Shown here piece after piece: positions 45,670-54,491 of a DNA stretch of 64,000 nt. The position numbers and the translations under genes are program-made. The notes beneath the pieces were generated by a model. That model worked only from the letters and a program-made list of their open reading frames with translations. It did no database searches and was not told where the DNA came from. Location of the stretch: NCBI RefSeq assembly GCF_016863475.1, contig NZ_BOOY01000010.1, positions 1 to 64,000 of the forward strand, in the 5' to 3' direction. Each line of letters starts with the position of its first letter. Position 1 is the stretch's first letter. This stretch comes from Spirilliplanes yamanashiensis. GTDB lineage: Bacteria; Actinomycetota; Actinomycetes; Mycobacteriales; Micromonosporaceae.

Positions 45670-47499
45670 ATGGAGGCAGACCGGTCCACGGACGACAGCC
45701 GCGCCGAGAACCGGCGCGAGGTGCCCCGTTCCCGCACCCCGAAGGCCACGTTCAGCAGCGCGGAACCCACGGCAGGCGACGACCGCCCGGGCCCCCCGGC
45801 CCGGCCGCCGGCGGTCGCCTTCCGGCAACCTCACAACCGCGACGCTACGGGCGCTCCGGGCACTTCTGACGTTTCCTCGCCCGACGGCCCCGAGCCGAAG
45901 CCCGCCGCCCGCCCCACCACCGGAGCCCCGCAGCCCGGGGCGACGGCGGCGCCGTCCGGCAAGCCACCGCGGCCGAAGGCACCGGCCAAGCAGGCGCCCG
46001 CCAAGCAGCAGCGCCCCAAGCCCACCCCGCCGAAGAAGGCGAAGCCCCAGCCCCCGGCCCCGGAGCCCTCGGCCGGACCCACTGCCGCAGCGGCCACACC
46101 GGCGGCGGCGCCCGAGGCGACCGGCCCCGCCCCCCAGGCCGCACCGCCGAAGACCACTCCGCCCAAGGCGGCACCGCCGAAGGCCACCCAGCCCAAGGCC
46201 GCCCCGCGGAAGGCCACCCCGGCCCAGGCCACACCGCTGAAGGCAGCGGCTCAGACCACTCCATCCAAGGCAGCCTCGCTCGAGGCCGCGGCCCAGACCG
46301 CCCCGCCCAAGGCAGCCCCGCTGGAGGCCGCGGCTCAGGCCGCGCCGGCCAAGGCCAACCCGCCGAAGGCGGCCGAGCCCAAGGCAGGCCCGACGGAGGC
46401 CACGATTCCGGCCGCGCCGACCAAGGCCGACCTGACCAAGGCCGACCCGACTAAGGCGGCCGAGCCCAAGGCAGGCCCGACGGGCGCCGCGGCCCCGGCC
46501 GCGCCGACCAAGGCCACGCAGCAGGGGACCACCCCGCCGAAGGCACCGACCCAGGCCACGCCGCTCGAGGCCACGGTCACCCCGTCGGAGGCTGTGGCCC
46601 CCGCCGGCGACGCCAAGCCCACGCCCCCGGCAAAGGCCGCAAAGCCCGCCAAGGCCGCCAAGGCCGGCCGCCCGCTAGCGGTCCCCCCGCTTCCGCAGGT
46701 CCAGCCCACCACCGCGGCCAAGCAATCCCCGGCCGAGCAGCGCCCCGCCGCCCGCCAGGCCCCCGTCGGCAAGGACGACCCCGTCACCCCGGCCGGCCCC
46801 CAGCAGCCGGCGCCGCAGGCGGCGGAGACCGCCACGACCGGGCAGGCGACCCTCAAGCACCCGAAGACCCTCGCCGACCAGCGCCCCAAGCCCCCCGCCG
46901 AGCGCACCGACCCGGTGCCCCGCCGGCACGCCACCCTGAGCGCGCAGCCGGCCGAGAGCGCCAACGGCGGGCTGTGGGGGCGGCTCGCCGCCGATCCCGC
47001 GCACGCCCCCGAGACCCTCGCCGAGGCGGCCGTGGCCGCGCTCGGGCCGAAGGCGGCCGCGTGGGTGCGGGTGACGCGGGAGGCGTATCCGCACGCGGAC
47101 CAGGATGCGGTCGCGCGGCTGGCTGTCGAGCGGGCTCGGCGGCACGGGGCCGTCGGTGGGGCGGTCGCGGCGCTGTCCGGCGGGGCGGCGGTGTTGACCG
47201 GGGCGGCCGCGAGCGCGTACGCCCAATCCTTGCTGGTCCTGTCGGTGGCGGCCGCTTACGGGCACGATCCGGCGGCGCCGGAGCGGGTCGCGGAGTTGGT
47301 GCGGCTCACCGGGGTGCGGCCGGAGTCGGACGGGCCGGTGGAGCGGCTGGCGATGCCGCTGGTCGGGCAGGCGGTGACGTGGTTCGCGCTGCGGACCGTG
47401 AACCGGCTGCTGCCGGGGGCGGCGCTCGTCGCGGCGACGCTGGGGGCGCGGGCGTCGGTGGAGAAGCTGGGGGCCAAGGCGGTGGCGCACTACCGCTAG
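45670..47499 (+). CDS. EcsC-family protein with a giant Pro/Ala/Lys/Thr-rich N-terminus
   Basis: The 609-residue protein (ATG 45670) has about 420 residues of low complexity. They are built from tandem PPKAAP, PTKA and QATPLKA-like units, almost free of aromatic residues and strongly basic. The C-terminal about 180 residues (from GLWGRLAADPAHAPETLAEAAVAALG) form an EcsC domain with ALGPKAAAWVRVTREAYPHADQDAVARLAVERARRHGAVGGAVAA and QSLLVLSVAAAYGHDP. EcsC proteins are membrane-associated and of unknown function. The disordered head could bind DNA, RNA or acidic polymers. Its TAG overlaps the convergent stop in a CTAG. Confidence 0.75.
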   Translation: MEADRSTDDSRAENRREVPRSRTPKATFSSAEPTAGDDRPGPPARPPAVAFRQPHNRDATGAPGTSDVSSPDGPEPKPAARPTTGAPQPGATAAPSGKPPRPKAPAKQAPAKQQRPKPTPPKKAKPQPPAPEPSAGPTAAAATPAAAPEATGPAPQAAPPKTTPPKAAPPKATQPKAAPRKATPAQATPLKAAAQTTPSKAASLEAAAQTAPPKAAPLEAAAQAAPAKANPPKAAEPKAGPTEATIPAAPTKADLTKADPTKAAEPKAGPTGAAAPAAPTKATQQGTTPPKAPTQATPLEATVTPSEAVAPAGDAKPTPPAKAAKPAKAAKAGRPLAVPPLPQVQPTTAAKQSPAEQRPAARQAPVGKDDPVTPAGPQQPAPQAAETATTGQATLKHPKTLADQRPKPPAERTDPVPRRHATLSAQPAESANGGLWGRLAADPAHAPETLAEAAVAALGPKAAAWVRVTREAYPHADQDAVARLAVERARRHGAVGGAVAALSGGAAVLTGAAASAYAQSLLVLSVAAAYGHDPAAPERVAELVRLTGVRPESDGPVERLAMPLVGQAVTWFALRTVNRLLPGAALVAATLGARASVEKLGAKAVAHYR

Positions 47500-48293
47500 A
47501 CCCAGGACAGCCACTCCTTCGGCAGCAGGGTGTAGCCGACGAACGCGAACACGTCGAGCAGCAGGTGCGCGAGGATCAGCGGCAGCACCCGCTTCGTCCG
47601 GAGGAAGAACAGGGCGAAGACGACGCCCATGACGGCGTTGCCGACGAACGCGCCGAAGCCCTGGTAGAGGTGGTACGAGCCGCGCAGGGCGGCGGACACG
47701 GCGATGATCACCGGGGTGCGGTAGGCGAGGTCGCGCAGCCGGGTCATGAGGTAGCCGACGACGATGACCTCTTCGAGGATGGCGTTCTCGGCGGCGGCGA
47801 GGATGAGCACGGGCACGGCCCACCACAGGTCGGGCAGGGCGGCGGGCACCAGGTTGGCGTTGATGCCGAGCAGGCCGGCGACGTACACCAGGGCCAGGCC
47901 GGGCAGCCCGATGAGGGCGGCCAGGGCGGCGCCGCGGGCCAGGTCCTGCATCGGGGTGCGGCGGTCGATGCCGAGCGACAGGGTGGGGTGGTCGCGGCGC
48001 AGCAGGTGGACGGCGAGCAGCACCGGCACGATCGCGAAGGCGATGCCGAGGAGCTGGTAGGTGAGGTCGAGCCAGGGCCGCGGTGAGGCGGACGTGTTCA
48101 TGGCGACGGTCTGGTCGCCGAGGCGCTGTTCGGCGGTGAGTTTCGCGGTGAGCGAGACGATCGCGTAGACGGCGGACTGGCCGAGCGACAGGCCGAGCAC
48201 GAGCAGGATCTCGGCGTGCACGGCGCCGCGGCCGGCGGGCGGGCGGGCCCAGCCGGGTAGGACCGGCGGGGAGGGCGATGCGTCGGCTGCCAC
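47496..48293 (-). CDS. CPBP intramembrane metalloprotease
   Basis: The 265-residue membrane protein has about eight segments. The CPBP/Abi motifs are ENAILEEVIVVGYLMTRL (EExxxxR type), RGSYHLYQGFG and LILAHLLLDVFAFVGYTLL. Related enzymes cleave membrane-embedded substrates or prenylated peptides. The ATG at 48293 faces the flavohaemoglobin gene across 240 bases. Substrate unknown. Confidence 0.88.
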   Translation of the reverse strand: MAADASPSPPVLPGWARPPAGRGAVHAEILLVLGLSLGQSAVYAIVSLTAKLTAEQRLGDQTVAMNTSASPRPWLDLTYQLLGIAFAIVPVLLAVHLLRRDHPTLSLGIDRRTPMQDLARGAALAALIGLPGLALVYVAGLLGINANLVPAALPDLWWAVPVLILAAAENAILEEVIVVGYLMTRLRDLAYRTPVIIAVSAALRGSYHLYQGFGAFVGNAVMGVVFALFFLRTKRVLPLILAHLLLDVFAFVGYTLLPKEWLSWV

Positions 48294-48443
48294 CCGACCA
48301 CTGTGCCATCCGGGGGCCGCCGTACCGAAGGCGATCGGGTGAGCGACGCACCGCCACGCGGGTGCGGCGAATGTCGCACTCGGGGCCGTCCGCGCAGGTC
48401 ATCGACCGCCGCCGCACTCAGACACAGAGCGTGATGGATGGTT

Positions 48444-48462
48444 GTCGCACAGTTGGTGCGAC
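48444..48462. promoter_or_regulatory. Inverted repeat upstream of the flavohaemoglobin gene
   Basis: GTCGCAC (48444-48450) and GTGCGAC (48456-48462) form a perfect repeat around AGTTG. A second TGTCGCAC lies at 48372-48379, facing GTGCG at 48362. This pair of related half-sites in the divergent region between the protease and globin genes could be operators, for example for a nitrosative-stress regulator. Confidence 0.4.
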
Positions 48463-48533
48463 GGCGGTCAGTGCGGGGCGGGCACCGTGAATTGGTCAGA
48501 CGTACACCGTCCGCCACTTCCGGAGAGGCCTCG

Positions 48534-49640
48534 ATGGGTAACCTCGCACGGCTGTTGAAGGAGAGCTGGACTCTCGTCGAGGACCAGCAGGACAAGGTCG
48601 CCGGCTACTTCTACGCGAGGATGTTCCTGTCCCACCCGGACCTGCGGGACCTGTTCCCGGTGCAGATGGACGTGCAGCGCGCCCGCCTGCTCAACGCGAT
48701 CGTCACGGCGGTGCAGACGCTCGAGGACCCGGAGGTCTTCGACGAGTACCTGAAGGCGCTGGGCCGCGACCACCGCAAGTTCCACGTCAGCCCCGAGCAC
48801 TACGACGTGGTGGGCGGCGCGCTGATCGAGGCGATGCGGGCGTTCGCGGGCGAGCAGTGGAGCATCGAGTACGACCAGGCGTGGGCGGACGCGTACGGCG
48901 TGATCGCCGCGAAGATGCTGGCCGGCGCGGACGCGGACACGAACCCGCCGTACTGGCACGCGGAGGTGATCGCGCACGAGCGGCGCAGCACCGACATCGC
49001 CACGTTCACGGTGGCGCCGATGCAGCCGATCGACTACCGGGCGGGCCAGTACCTGTCGGTGGAGGTGCCGAAGTACCAGCCGCGGATGTGGCGCACGTAC
49101 TCGCCGGCGAACGCCCCGCGCAAGGACAACACCCTGGACTTCCACGTGCGCGCGATCGGCGCGGGCTGGGTGTCGAGCGCGCTGGTGCGCCGGTTGAAGC
49201 CGGGCGACATGGTGCGGCTGGCCGCGCCGATGGGCTCGATGACGCTGGACCGCCGGTCGACCCGCGACGTGGTGTTCGTGGCGGGCGGCACGGGCCTGGC
49301 GCCGATCAAGGCGCTGGTGGAGGAGCTGACCCGGTACAACCGGACCCGCTGGGTGCACGTGTTCTTCGGCGCCCGCAACCGCGACGACCTGTACGACCTG
49401 GCGGAGCTGAACAAGCTGGCGGCCCGCTACCCGTGGCTGTCGCTGGTGCCGGCGTGCAGCGAGGACGAGACGTTCCCCGGTGAGCAGGGGCTGATCTCCG
49501 AGGTGGTGGCCCGGTACGGGCCGTGGTCGGAGCACGACTTCTTCGTCTCCGGTTCGGGCACGATGGTGAAGGCGACGCTGCGCACGCTGGCGGAGCTGCA
49601 GGTGCCGTCGATGCGCATCCGCTACGACACCTTCAACTAG
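48534..49640 (+). CDS. Flavohaemoglobin-type globin-reductase
   Basis: The 368-residue protein (ATG 48534, GGAGAGG upstream) has a globin domain (about 1-130) with VAGYFYARMFLSHPDLRDLFP, containing the B10 Tyr, and the proximal His in HVSPEHYDVV. The FAD domain has MWRTYSPANAP, and the NAD(P)H domain has VVFVAGGTGLAPIKALVEEL and FFVSGSGTMVKATLRTLAEL. Flavohaemoglobins turn nitric oxide plus oxygen into nitrate using NAD(P)H. The order of domains and length are near normal (about 400). An NO-defence or oxygen-related role is likely. Confidence 0.9.
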   Translation: MGNLARLLKESWTLVEDQQDKVAGYFYARMFLSHPDLRDLFPVQMDVQRARLLNAIVTAVQTLEDPEVFDEYLKALGRDHRKFHVSPEHYDVVGGALIEAMRAFAGEQWSIEYDQAWADAYGVIAAKMLAGADADTNPPYWHAEVIAHERRSTDIATFTVAPMQPIDYRAGQYLSVEVPKYQPRMWRTYSPANAPRKDNTLDFHVRAIGAGWVSSALVRRLKPGDMVRLAAPMGSMTLDRRSTRDVVFVAGGTGLAPIKALVEELTRYNRTRWVHVFFGARNRDDLYDLAELNKLAARYPWLSLVPACSEDETFPGEQGLISEVVARYGPWSEHDFFVSGSGTMVKATLRTLAELQVPSMRIRYDTFN

Positions 49641-51136
49641 TACGCCCAGGGGCTGCCGGTCTGCCGGTACTCCTCGACCGGCAGCAGGGGTTCGCCGGCG
49701 GGCATCCGGTCGACGTACAGCCGGCCCTCCAGGTGGTCGATCTCGTGGGCGACGAGCCGGGCCATGGCCCGTTCGAAGAACGTGATGACGCGGGTGCCGT
49801 CGTACCGGGAGTGCTCGACCTCGATCCGCAGCGGCCGGCTGACCAGGCCGCGGTGGTCGAAGAAGGACAGGCAGCCCTCGTAGCGCTCGTCGGTGGCGTC
49901 GCTCTCGCCGACGACGCGCGGGTTGACCAGGACGATGCTGTCGGCGCCGCGCTCGGGCGGCCGCACGACGGCGATCGCGGACGGCAGGCCGATCTGCGGC
50001 GCGGCCAGCCCGACGCCCTTGCGGAACACGTGCAGCTCGTCGAGCTTGTCGAGGGTGGCGCGCAGCCGCACGGCGGCGTCGCGCGCGGCGGCCTCCTCGC
50101 GCGGCAGGTCGTACGGCCGGGCGCGGCGGCGCAGCAGGTCGTCGCCGCGCTGCACGATGCCGGCGTCGGCCATCCGGGCGCTGGCCCGGCCCTCCGAGGG
50201 CGCGGCGGTGGCGGCGGCGCTGCCGCGGAAGCGCCATTCGAGCCGGTACCGCGCGTTGAGGGCGGGGGTGTCGGTGTGCCACTCGAACGTGGACCGTTCG
50301 GCGTCGGCGTGCCGCTCCAGCGGGGTGCGGACGGGCGCCTCGGCGGCGAGGGAGTCCTCGACGCCCCACACCTGGGCCTCGAACTCCAGCGGGAAGCTGA
50401 GCCGGACGGTGAGGTGCCGGGTGGGCAGGCGGACGGCCCGCTGGAACCACTGCCCCCACTTCTCCTGCCCGACGGTGTACTCGTACTCGATGGTGGTGCG
50501 CTCGCCCGGGTAGAGCGGGAAGCGGCCGCGTTCGTTCTCGAACAGCAGCCAGACCTCCTTGAAGTTGTCCCGGTCCTGCTTGCTGCGCCACTCCATCCGC
50601 TCGTCCTCGCAGCGGGCCTGGATGTCGAGCTCCGCGTAGGTGAGCGGGTGGTCGCGGTGGTGCCGGTTGGAGCGCTCGGAGTCCTGCGGGTACCGGTCGA
50701 CGGCGATCCGCACCAGGTAGCGGGTGACGGGCTCGTTGCCGGCGTTGTAGAGGTCGCGGCGCACCTTGCACCGGTACACGCCGTCGGTGTACGTCAGCTC
50801 GGCGATCTCCTGGTCGACGATGAGCCCGGTGCCGGGCGGCATCCACTGCTCGGGCACGGGCGGGTCGCGGTGCACGGAGTTGCGGGAGTGCCGCAGCTCG
50901 TCGTACTCCTGGAACTTCTGCCAGATGGCGCCGCCGGCGCCGAGGACGGCCTCGGCGCGGCGGGCGAAGTCCTCGGTGGGGCGGTGCCGGCGCCCCTCCA
51001 CGTGGCTGACGTACGACGGGTCGAAGCCCATCAGCGCGGCGAGCTGCTTCTTGGTCATGCCGCGATCGACCCGCCACTGCGCGAGCAGGGCCGCGAACGT
51101 CTCAGCGGCTCGCTCGACGGGCGAGGTGGTCATCAC
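49637..51136 (-). CDS. XRE helix-turn-helix fused to a peptide deformylase
   Basis: The 499-residue protein begins with an XRE helix-turn-helix (about 15-65, RGMTKKQLAALMGFDPSYVSHVEG). A middle region (about 100-305) is beta-rich with an unassigned fold, including VDRYPQDSERSNRHHRDHPL. A complete C-terminal peptide deformylase (about 320-480) has all three motifs: GVGLAAPQ (374-381), EGCLS with Cys422, and HEIDHLEG with His464, Glu465 and His468. The metal site is therefore intact. Stand-alone deformylases remove formyl from new proteins. Fused to a DNA-binding domain, a regulatory or specialised role is more likely. GTG 51136 or ATG 51133 may start it. Confidence 0.88.
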   Translation of the reverse strand: MMTTSPVERAAETFAALLAQWRVDRGMTKKQLAALMGFDPSYVSHVEGRRHRPTEDFARRAEAVLGAGGAIWQKFQEYDELRHSRNSVHRDPPVPEQWMPPGTGLIVDQEIAELTYTDGVYRCKVRRDLYNAGNEPVTRYLVRIAVDRYPQDSERSNRHHRDHPLTYAELDIQARCEDERMEWRSKQDRDNFKEVWLLFENERGRFPLYPGERTTIEYEYTVGQEKWGQWFQRAVRLPTRHLTVRLSFPLEFEAQVWGVEDSLAAEAPVRTPLERHADAERSTFEWHTDTPALNARYRLEWRFRGSAAATAAPSEGRASARMADAGIVQRGDDLLRRRARPYDLPREEAAARDAAVRLRATLDKLDELHVFRKGVGLAAPQIGLPSAIAVVRPPERGADSIVLVNPRVVGESDATDERYEGCLSFFDHRGLVSRPLRIEVEHSRYDGTRVITFFERAMARLVAHEIDHLEGRLYVDRMPAGEPLLPVEEYRQTGSPWAY

Positions 51137-51336
51137 GGTTGTCCCCTTCGTGCCGGGAATTCCCAGTCTCCGTTCCCGTGGTCCACGCCGCTAACCGACT
51201 AGCGCGTTGCCGACAGATGGCTTGACGATTCCCCAACCCCGTATCCACGGGTTAGGTCACACTGACCCCGGTCAGTCACTCTCCGGTGATCTTCACGGCC
51301 GGGAAACGGACGGTCGGTGTGATGATCCCCCGAGCC

Positions 51337-51355
51337 TATGGTTAGGCTTGCCTTA
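51337..51355. promoter_or_regulatory. Iron box upstream of FhuF-like gene
   Basis: TATGGTTAGGCTTGCCTTA matches 14 of 19 iron-box positions, with an intact GGTTAGGCT half. It ends 40 bases before the FhuF-like start and is far from the divergent deformylase start (51136). Confidence 0.6.
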
Positions 51356-51394
51356 GGGAGCTAGGCTGACGCGTCCGGCTCGGAGTGGAGCCAC

Positions 51395-52219
51395 GTGCAG
51401 AGGGAGGTGACCGGCCCGGCGATGACCACCGCACTCGACCGCGGCGCCGCCGCCGCCCAGCCCCTCGCCCCCGTCACCGCCACGCTGCGCGCCATGTTCG
51501 GCACCGCCACCGACCTGCCCGGCCTGGCCCCCGGCCTCACCGTGCACGACCGGGCCGGCTGGCGCACCGCGAGCGACCTCATCGCCTGCCACCTGCCCGA
51601 GCTGCTGCGCGCCGCCGAACGCCGCTGGGACGCCCAGCCGCACGCGGCCGCCGCCCTGGCGTGGAAGACCTACACCTACTGGCTGGCGCTGCCCGCCGTG
51701 CTCGGCTGGGCGTCCGCCCGCCGGGTGCCGCTGCTGCGCGCCGAGGACGTGCTCGTCCACTTCGAGGACCACCGCCCGCTGGTCACCCTCGGCCTCGACC
51801 GCGACATCACCGTCGCCGTCCTGCCGTCCGACCCGATCGCCGCCCTCGCCCTACCCAACGTGCGCGTGGTGGCCGACGAGGCGGCGCTGCTGGCCGAGCT
51901 GCGCGCGAGCCTGCTCACCGCCCACCTCGAGCCGATGCTCGACGCGCTGCACGCCCACCGGGTCCGCCTGGGCGCGCGCACCCTGCTCGGCTCCCTGGCC
52001 TCCGGCGTCGCGCACGCGGTGCTGCGCTCCGCCGACGTGGTGCCCGGCTCCACCGCCCAGACCATCCACACCCTGCTGGCCACGCTCGGCGTCGACGACC
52101 TCGTCGAGCTGGTGCCGGGCCCCGGCGGCCAGCTCACCGTGCAGCGCCGGACGTGCTGCCTGGCGTTCACCCTGCCGAAGCCGAAGGTCTGCACCGGCTG
52201 CTGCATCCGCACCGCCTGA
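51395..52219 (+). CDS. FhuF-like ferric siderophore reductase
   Basis: The 274-residue protein (GTG 51395; ATG 51422 possible) ends in RRTCCLAFTLPKPKVCTGCC. Cys255, Cys266 and Cys269 give the C-x10-C-x2-C pattern of FhuF-type [2Fe-2S] proteins, and extra cysteines at 254 and 270 make CC pairs. FhuF reduces ferric siderophore in the cytoplasm so the iron can be used. The iron box upstream supports a part in the same regulon as the siderophore genes at 12-22 kb. The N-terminal part (Ala/Leu-rich) matches actinobacterial (2Fe-2S)-binding siderophore reductases. Confidence 0.85.
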   Translation: MQREVTGPAMTTALDRGAAAAQPLAPVTATLRAMFGTATDLPGLAPGLTVHDRAGWRTASDLIACHLPELLRAAERRWDAQPHAAAALAWKTYTYWLALPAVLGWASARRVPLLRAEDVLVHFEDHRPLVTLGLDRDITVAVLPSDPIAALALPNVRVVADEAALLAELRASLLTAHLEPMLDALHAHRVRLGARTLLGSLASGVAHAVLRSADVVPGSTAQTIHTLLATLGVDDLVELVPGPGGQLTVQRRTCCLAFTLPKPKVCTGCCIRTA

Positions 52220-52239
52220 CCCCCGCACCCCGACACGAC

Positions 52240-52270
52240 GAAGGCCGGACCCCGACGGGGCCCGGCCTTC
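52240..52270. terminator. Bidirectional hairpin terminator
   Basis: GAAGGCCGG (52240-52248) pairs with CCGGCCTTC (52262-52270), with an inner CCCC/GGGG pairing around GAC. It lies 21 bases after the FhuF-like stop and before the convergent GT-C-like stop. Confidence 0.7.
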
Positions 52271-52282
52271 CTGTCGTCGTCG

Positions 52283-54241
52283 CTACGGGCTGGCGGTCGT
52301 GATGCTGGCCGACGGGTCGTCGACGAGGGCGCGCACGTCCCACATCCACACGTCGCCCGTCCAGGTCGGCTGGAAGCCGATGATCTCGCTCATCGCCCGC
52401 CGCATCTCGATGTCGCGGTCCTGCGGGGTCAGCACGACCACGCCCGCCTTCCAGAAGCGCAGGTCGGCGAGGGTCATCTCGCGCCGCGCGTCGGTCAGCT
52501 GCGGGGTCGGGTAACCGGCCTTGATGGACGCGAACAGGCCGCTGGTCGGCCGCCAGCCCCCCTCGAACTGGCCGGTGCGGTCGCTCGGGTTCATCGGGTT
52601 CTGCGCCGGGAACAGGCCGTACCCGCGGGCGATGCGCAGGTCGTTCTTCGTGTACGCCGCCCACCGCAGCGGATCCGGGTAGGAGCTGTTGGGCAGCGGC
52701 AGGGCCACGAGCGAGTGCTGGTCGTCGACGTAGCCGCGCCACTGGTCCGAGGTGATGAACGAGGGCACCGGGTCCATCGGGCGGCTCGGCAGCGGCGTCG
52801 GGAACAGCGGCACCAGGGCCATCGCGACGGCGGTGCAGATGGCCAGGCGCAGCGGGCCGCGGGCGGCGGGCTGGCGGCGGCCCAGCTCGACGGCGCGCTG
52901 GCAGCCCAGGGCGAGCACGATCGCGATGACGGGCGCGATGGCCATCGCCCACCGGGTCGGCACCGCCGAGTTGAGCACCGGCACGCTGTGCAGGTACGCC
53001 CACAGGCCGGCGACGCCGGTCGGGCGGCCGTTCAGGTAGATCTGCGGGCCGAGGGACATGGCCGCGAAGAACACGGCGACCCCGGCGGCGGCGAGCACGG
53101 CGACGCTGCGCCGCATCCACACGACCAGGCCGGCGAAGAGGATGACCAGGCCCCAGCCGAAGAACGCGTTCTCCTCGGCGGCGTTCTGCGCCAGCCGGGA
53201 GGCGGTGGCGTCGTCGCCGGCGATGGACCGGCGGGCGTACGCGGTGAACGAGCCCAGGTCGGCGCCGAAGTAGCGGACGAACTCCGACAGCCCGTGGTAC
53301 GCCTGCGGCCCGAAGAACTGCACGTACAACGGGTACGCGAGGGCGGCCAGCGAGATGGCGGCGGTGACCCCGAGGCCCTTGAGGACGGTGGCCCGCTCGG
53401 CGGTGTCGCGGCGGCGCTGGATCGCCATCACGCCGCAGAACAGGCCCACCCCGACGGCCGTCATGAACAGCACCTCGAGGTTGATGAACGCCTGCCACAC
53501 CACGACGCCGGCGAGGATGGCGCCGTTGCGCACGGCCCGGCCGGGGCGGCGCAGTTCGAGGGTGCGCCAGATGAGCACGGGCACCAGGAACTGCGAGACG
53601 ATGTTGGGGTGGCCGCCGGCGTGCGACACCATGCTCGGCGCGAAGGTCGCGAAGATCGCGCCCACCCACGCCGCTGTGCGCGACGTCACAAACTTCCGGG
53701 AAAGCACCAGGTACCACGCGATACCGGTGACGGCCAAGGCGAGTGTGAGGAACACGTTGAACGCGACGTGCGGGCCGAACAGGAGAGTGACGGGCGTCAA
53801 CGGTAACGAGATGGCCAACACCGATGTGTTGGCCATCATGTTCATCCCGTCGGGGTAATTCAGCCGGTCGGAGAAGAACGGTGACACTCCGTCGGTGAGC
53901 ACGCGCGCACCGTGCGCCAGCATCCACTCGAAGAATGCCTGATCTTGCGGATCCTCACGCAACTCGTGATCGAGGTTGAGCCACAGCGGGCTCGTGAGGA
54001 ACAGCGCCATCGCGACCATGCTGAGCATCGCGGCGACGTCCACGCGCGTCAGCGAGCGCCACAGCGGCTGCTTGACCTGCGGTTCCGGGTCGACGTCCGG
54101 CTCGGTGGCGAGCGGCCGGTCGACAGTCGTGGACAGCGTGCGCAGTTCGGCGTCGAGGTCGTCCACCGCACTGCTGTCGCGAGGATGGGGTGCAGCCCCA
54201 CCGACCGATGCGCCTGTCGTGTCAATACCCGTAATCGTCAT
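52283..54241 (-). CDS. GT-C-like polytopic membrane protein
   Basis: The 652-residue protein (ATG 54241; a longer start at 54343 is possible) has a disordered cytoplasmic head, then about 11 membrane segments. The first extracytoplasmic loop has DHELREDPQDQAFFEWMLAHGARVL, typical of GT-C enzymes with an acidic DQ/DE loop. A soluble tail (about 500-652) follows. It probably transfers a polyprenyl-phosphate sugar on the outside. A methyltransferase gene lies divergently, 250 bases away. Confidence 0.65.
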   Translation of the reverse strand: MTITGIDTTGASVGGAAPHPRDSSAVDDLDAELRTLSTTVDRPLATEPDVDPEPQVKQPLWRSLTRVDVAAMLSMVAMALFLTSPLWLNLDHELREDPQDQAFFEWMLAHGARVLTDGVSPFFSDRLNYPDGMNMMANTSVLAISLPLTPVTLLFGPHVAFNVFLTLALAVTGIAWYLVLSRKFVTSRTAAWVGAIFATFAPSMVSHAGGHPNIVSQFLVPVLIWRTLELRRPGRAVRNGAILAGVVVWQAFINLEVLFMTAVGVGLFCGVMAIQRRRDTAERATVLKGLGVTAAISLAALAYPLYVQFFGPQAYHGLSEFVRYFGADLGSFTAYARRSIAGDDATASRLAQNAAEENAFFGWGLVILFAGLVVWMRRSVAVLAAAGVAVFFAAMSLGPQIYLNGRPTGVAGLWAYLHSVPVLNSAVPTRWAMAIAPVIAIVLALGCQRAVELGRRQPAARGPLRLAICTAVAMALVPLFPTPLPSRPMDPVPSFITSDQWRGYVDDQHSLVALPLPNSSYPDPLRWAAYTKNDLRIARGYGLFPAQNPMNPSDRTGQFEGGWRPTSGLFASIKAGYPTPQLTDARREMTLADLRFWKAGVVVLTPQDRDIEMRRAMSEIIGFQPTWTGDVWMWDVRALVDDPSASITTASP

Positions 54242-54491
54242 AGCACCGGCGAGCCTAACCGAGGTTGGTAACGTGAACGTGACGAGCGACCGCAGCGTGA
54301 TCGAGCCGAGACGAACAAGTTTCATGGTCGGCCGAACCCGCACCGGGTCAACGATCCGGATCGGTGCACGTAGGTATCAATCAGGCCAAGGATTGACGGG
54401 ACGACCTTGGTCAACTCGCGGTTCACAGCGGCGAGTGGTTAACTCTTGCGGTCCCGCCTGTCACCAGATCGGCAAGACGAGGAACCCACCT

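Noticed and set aside
48438-48533. Longer N-terminus for the flavohaemoglobin
   Set aside because: The globin fold starts at ATG 48534, which has a good GGAGAGG. The extra residues are Arg-rich and cover the operator-like repeat.
54245-54263. Possible iron box ACCGGCGAGCCTAACCGAG upstream of the GT-C-like gene
   Set aside because: Only 12 of 19 positions match, the left half is poor, and the genes have no iron theme.
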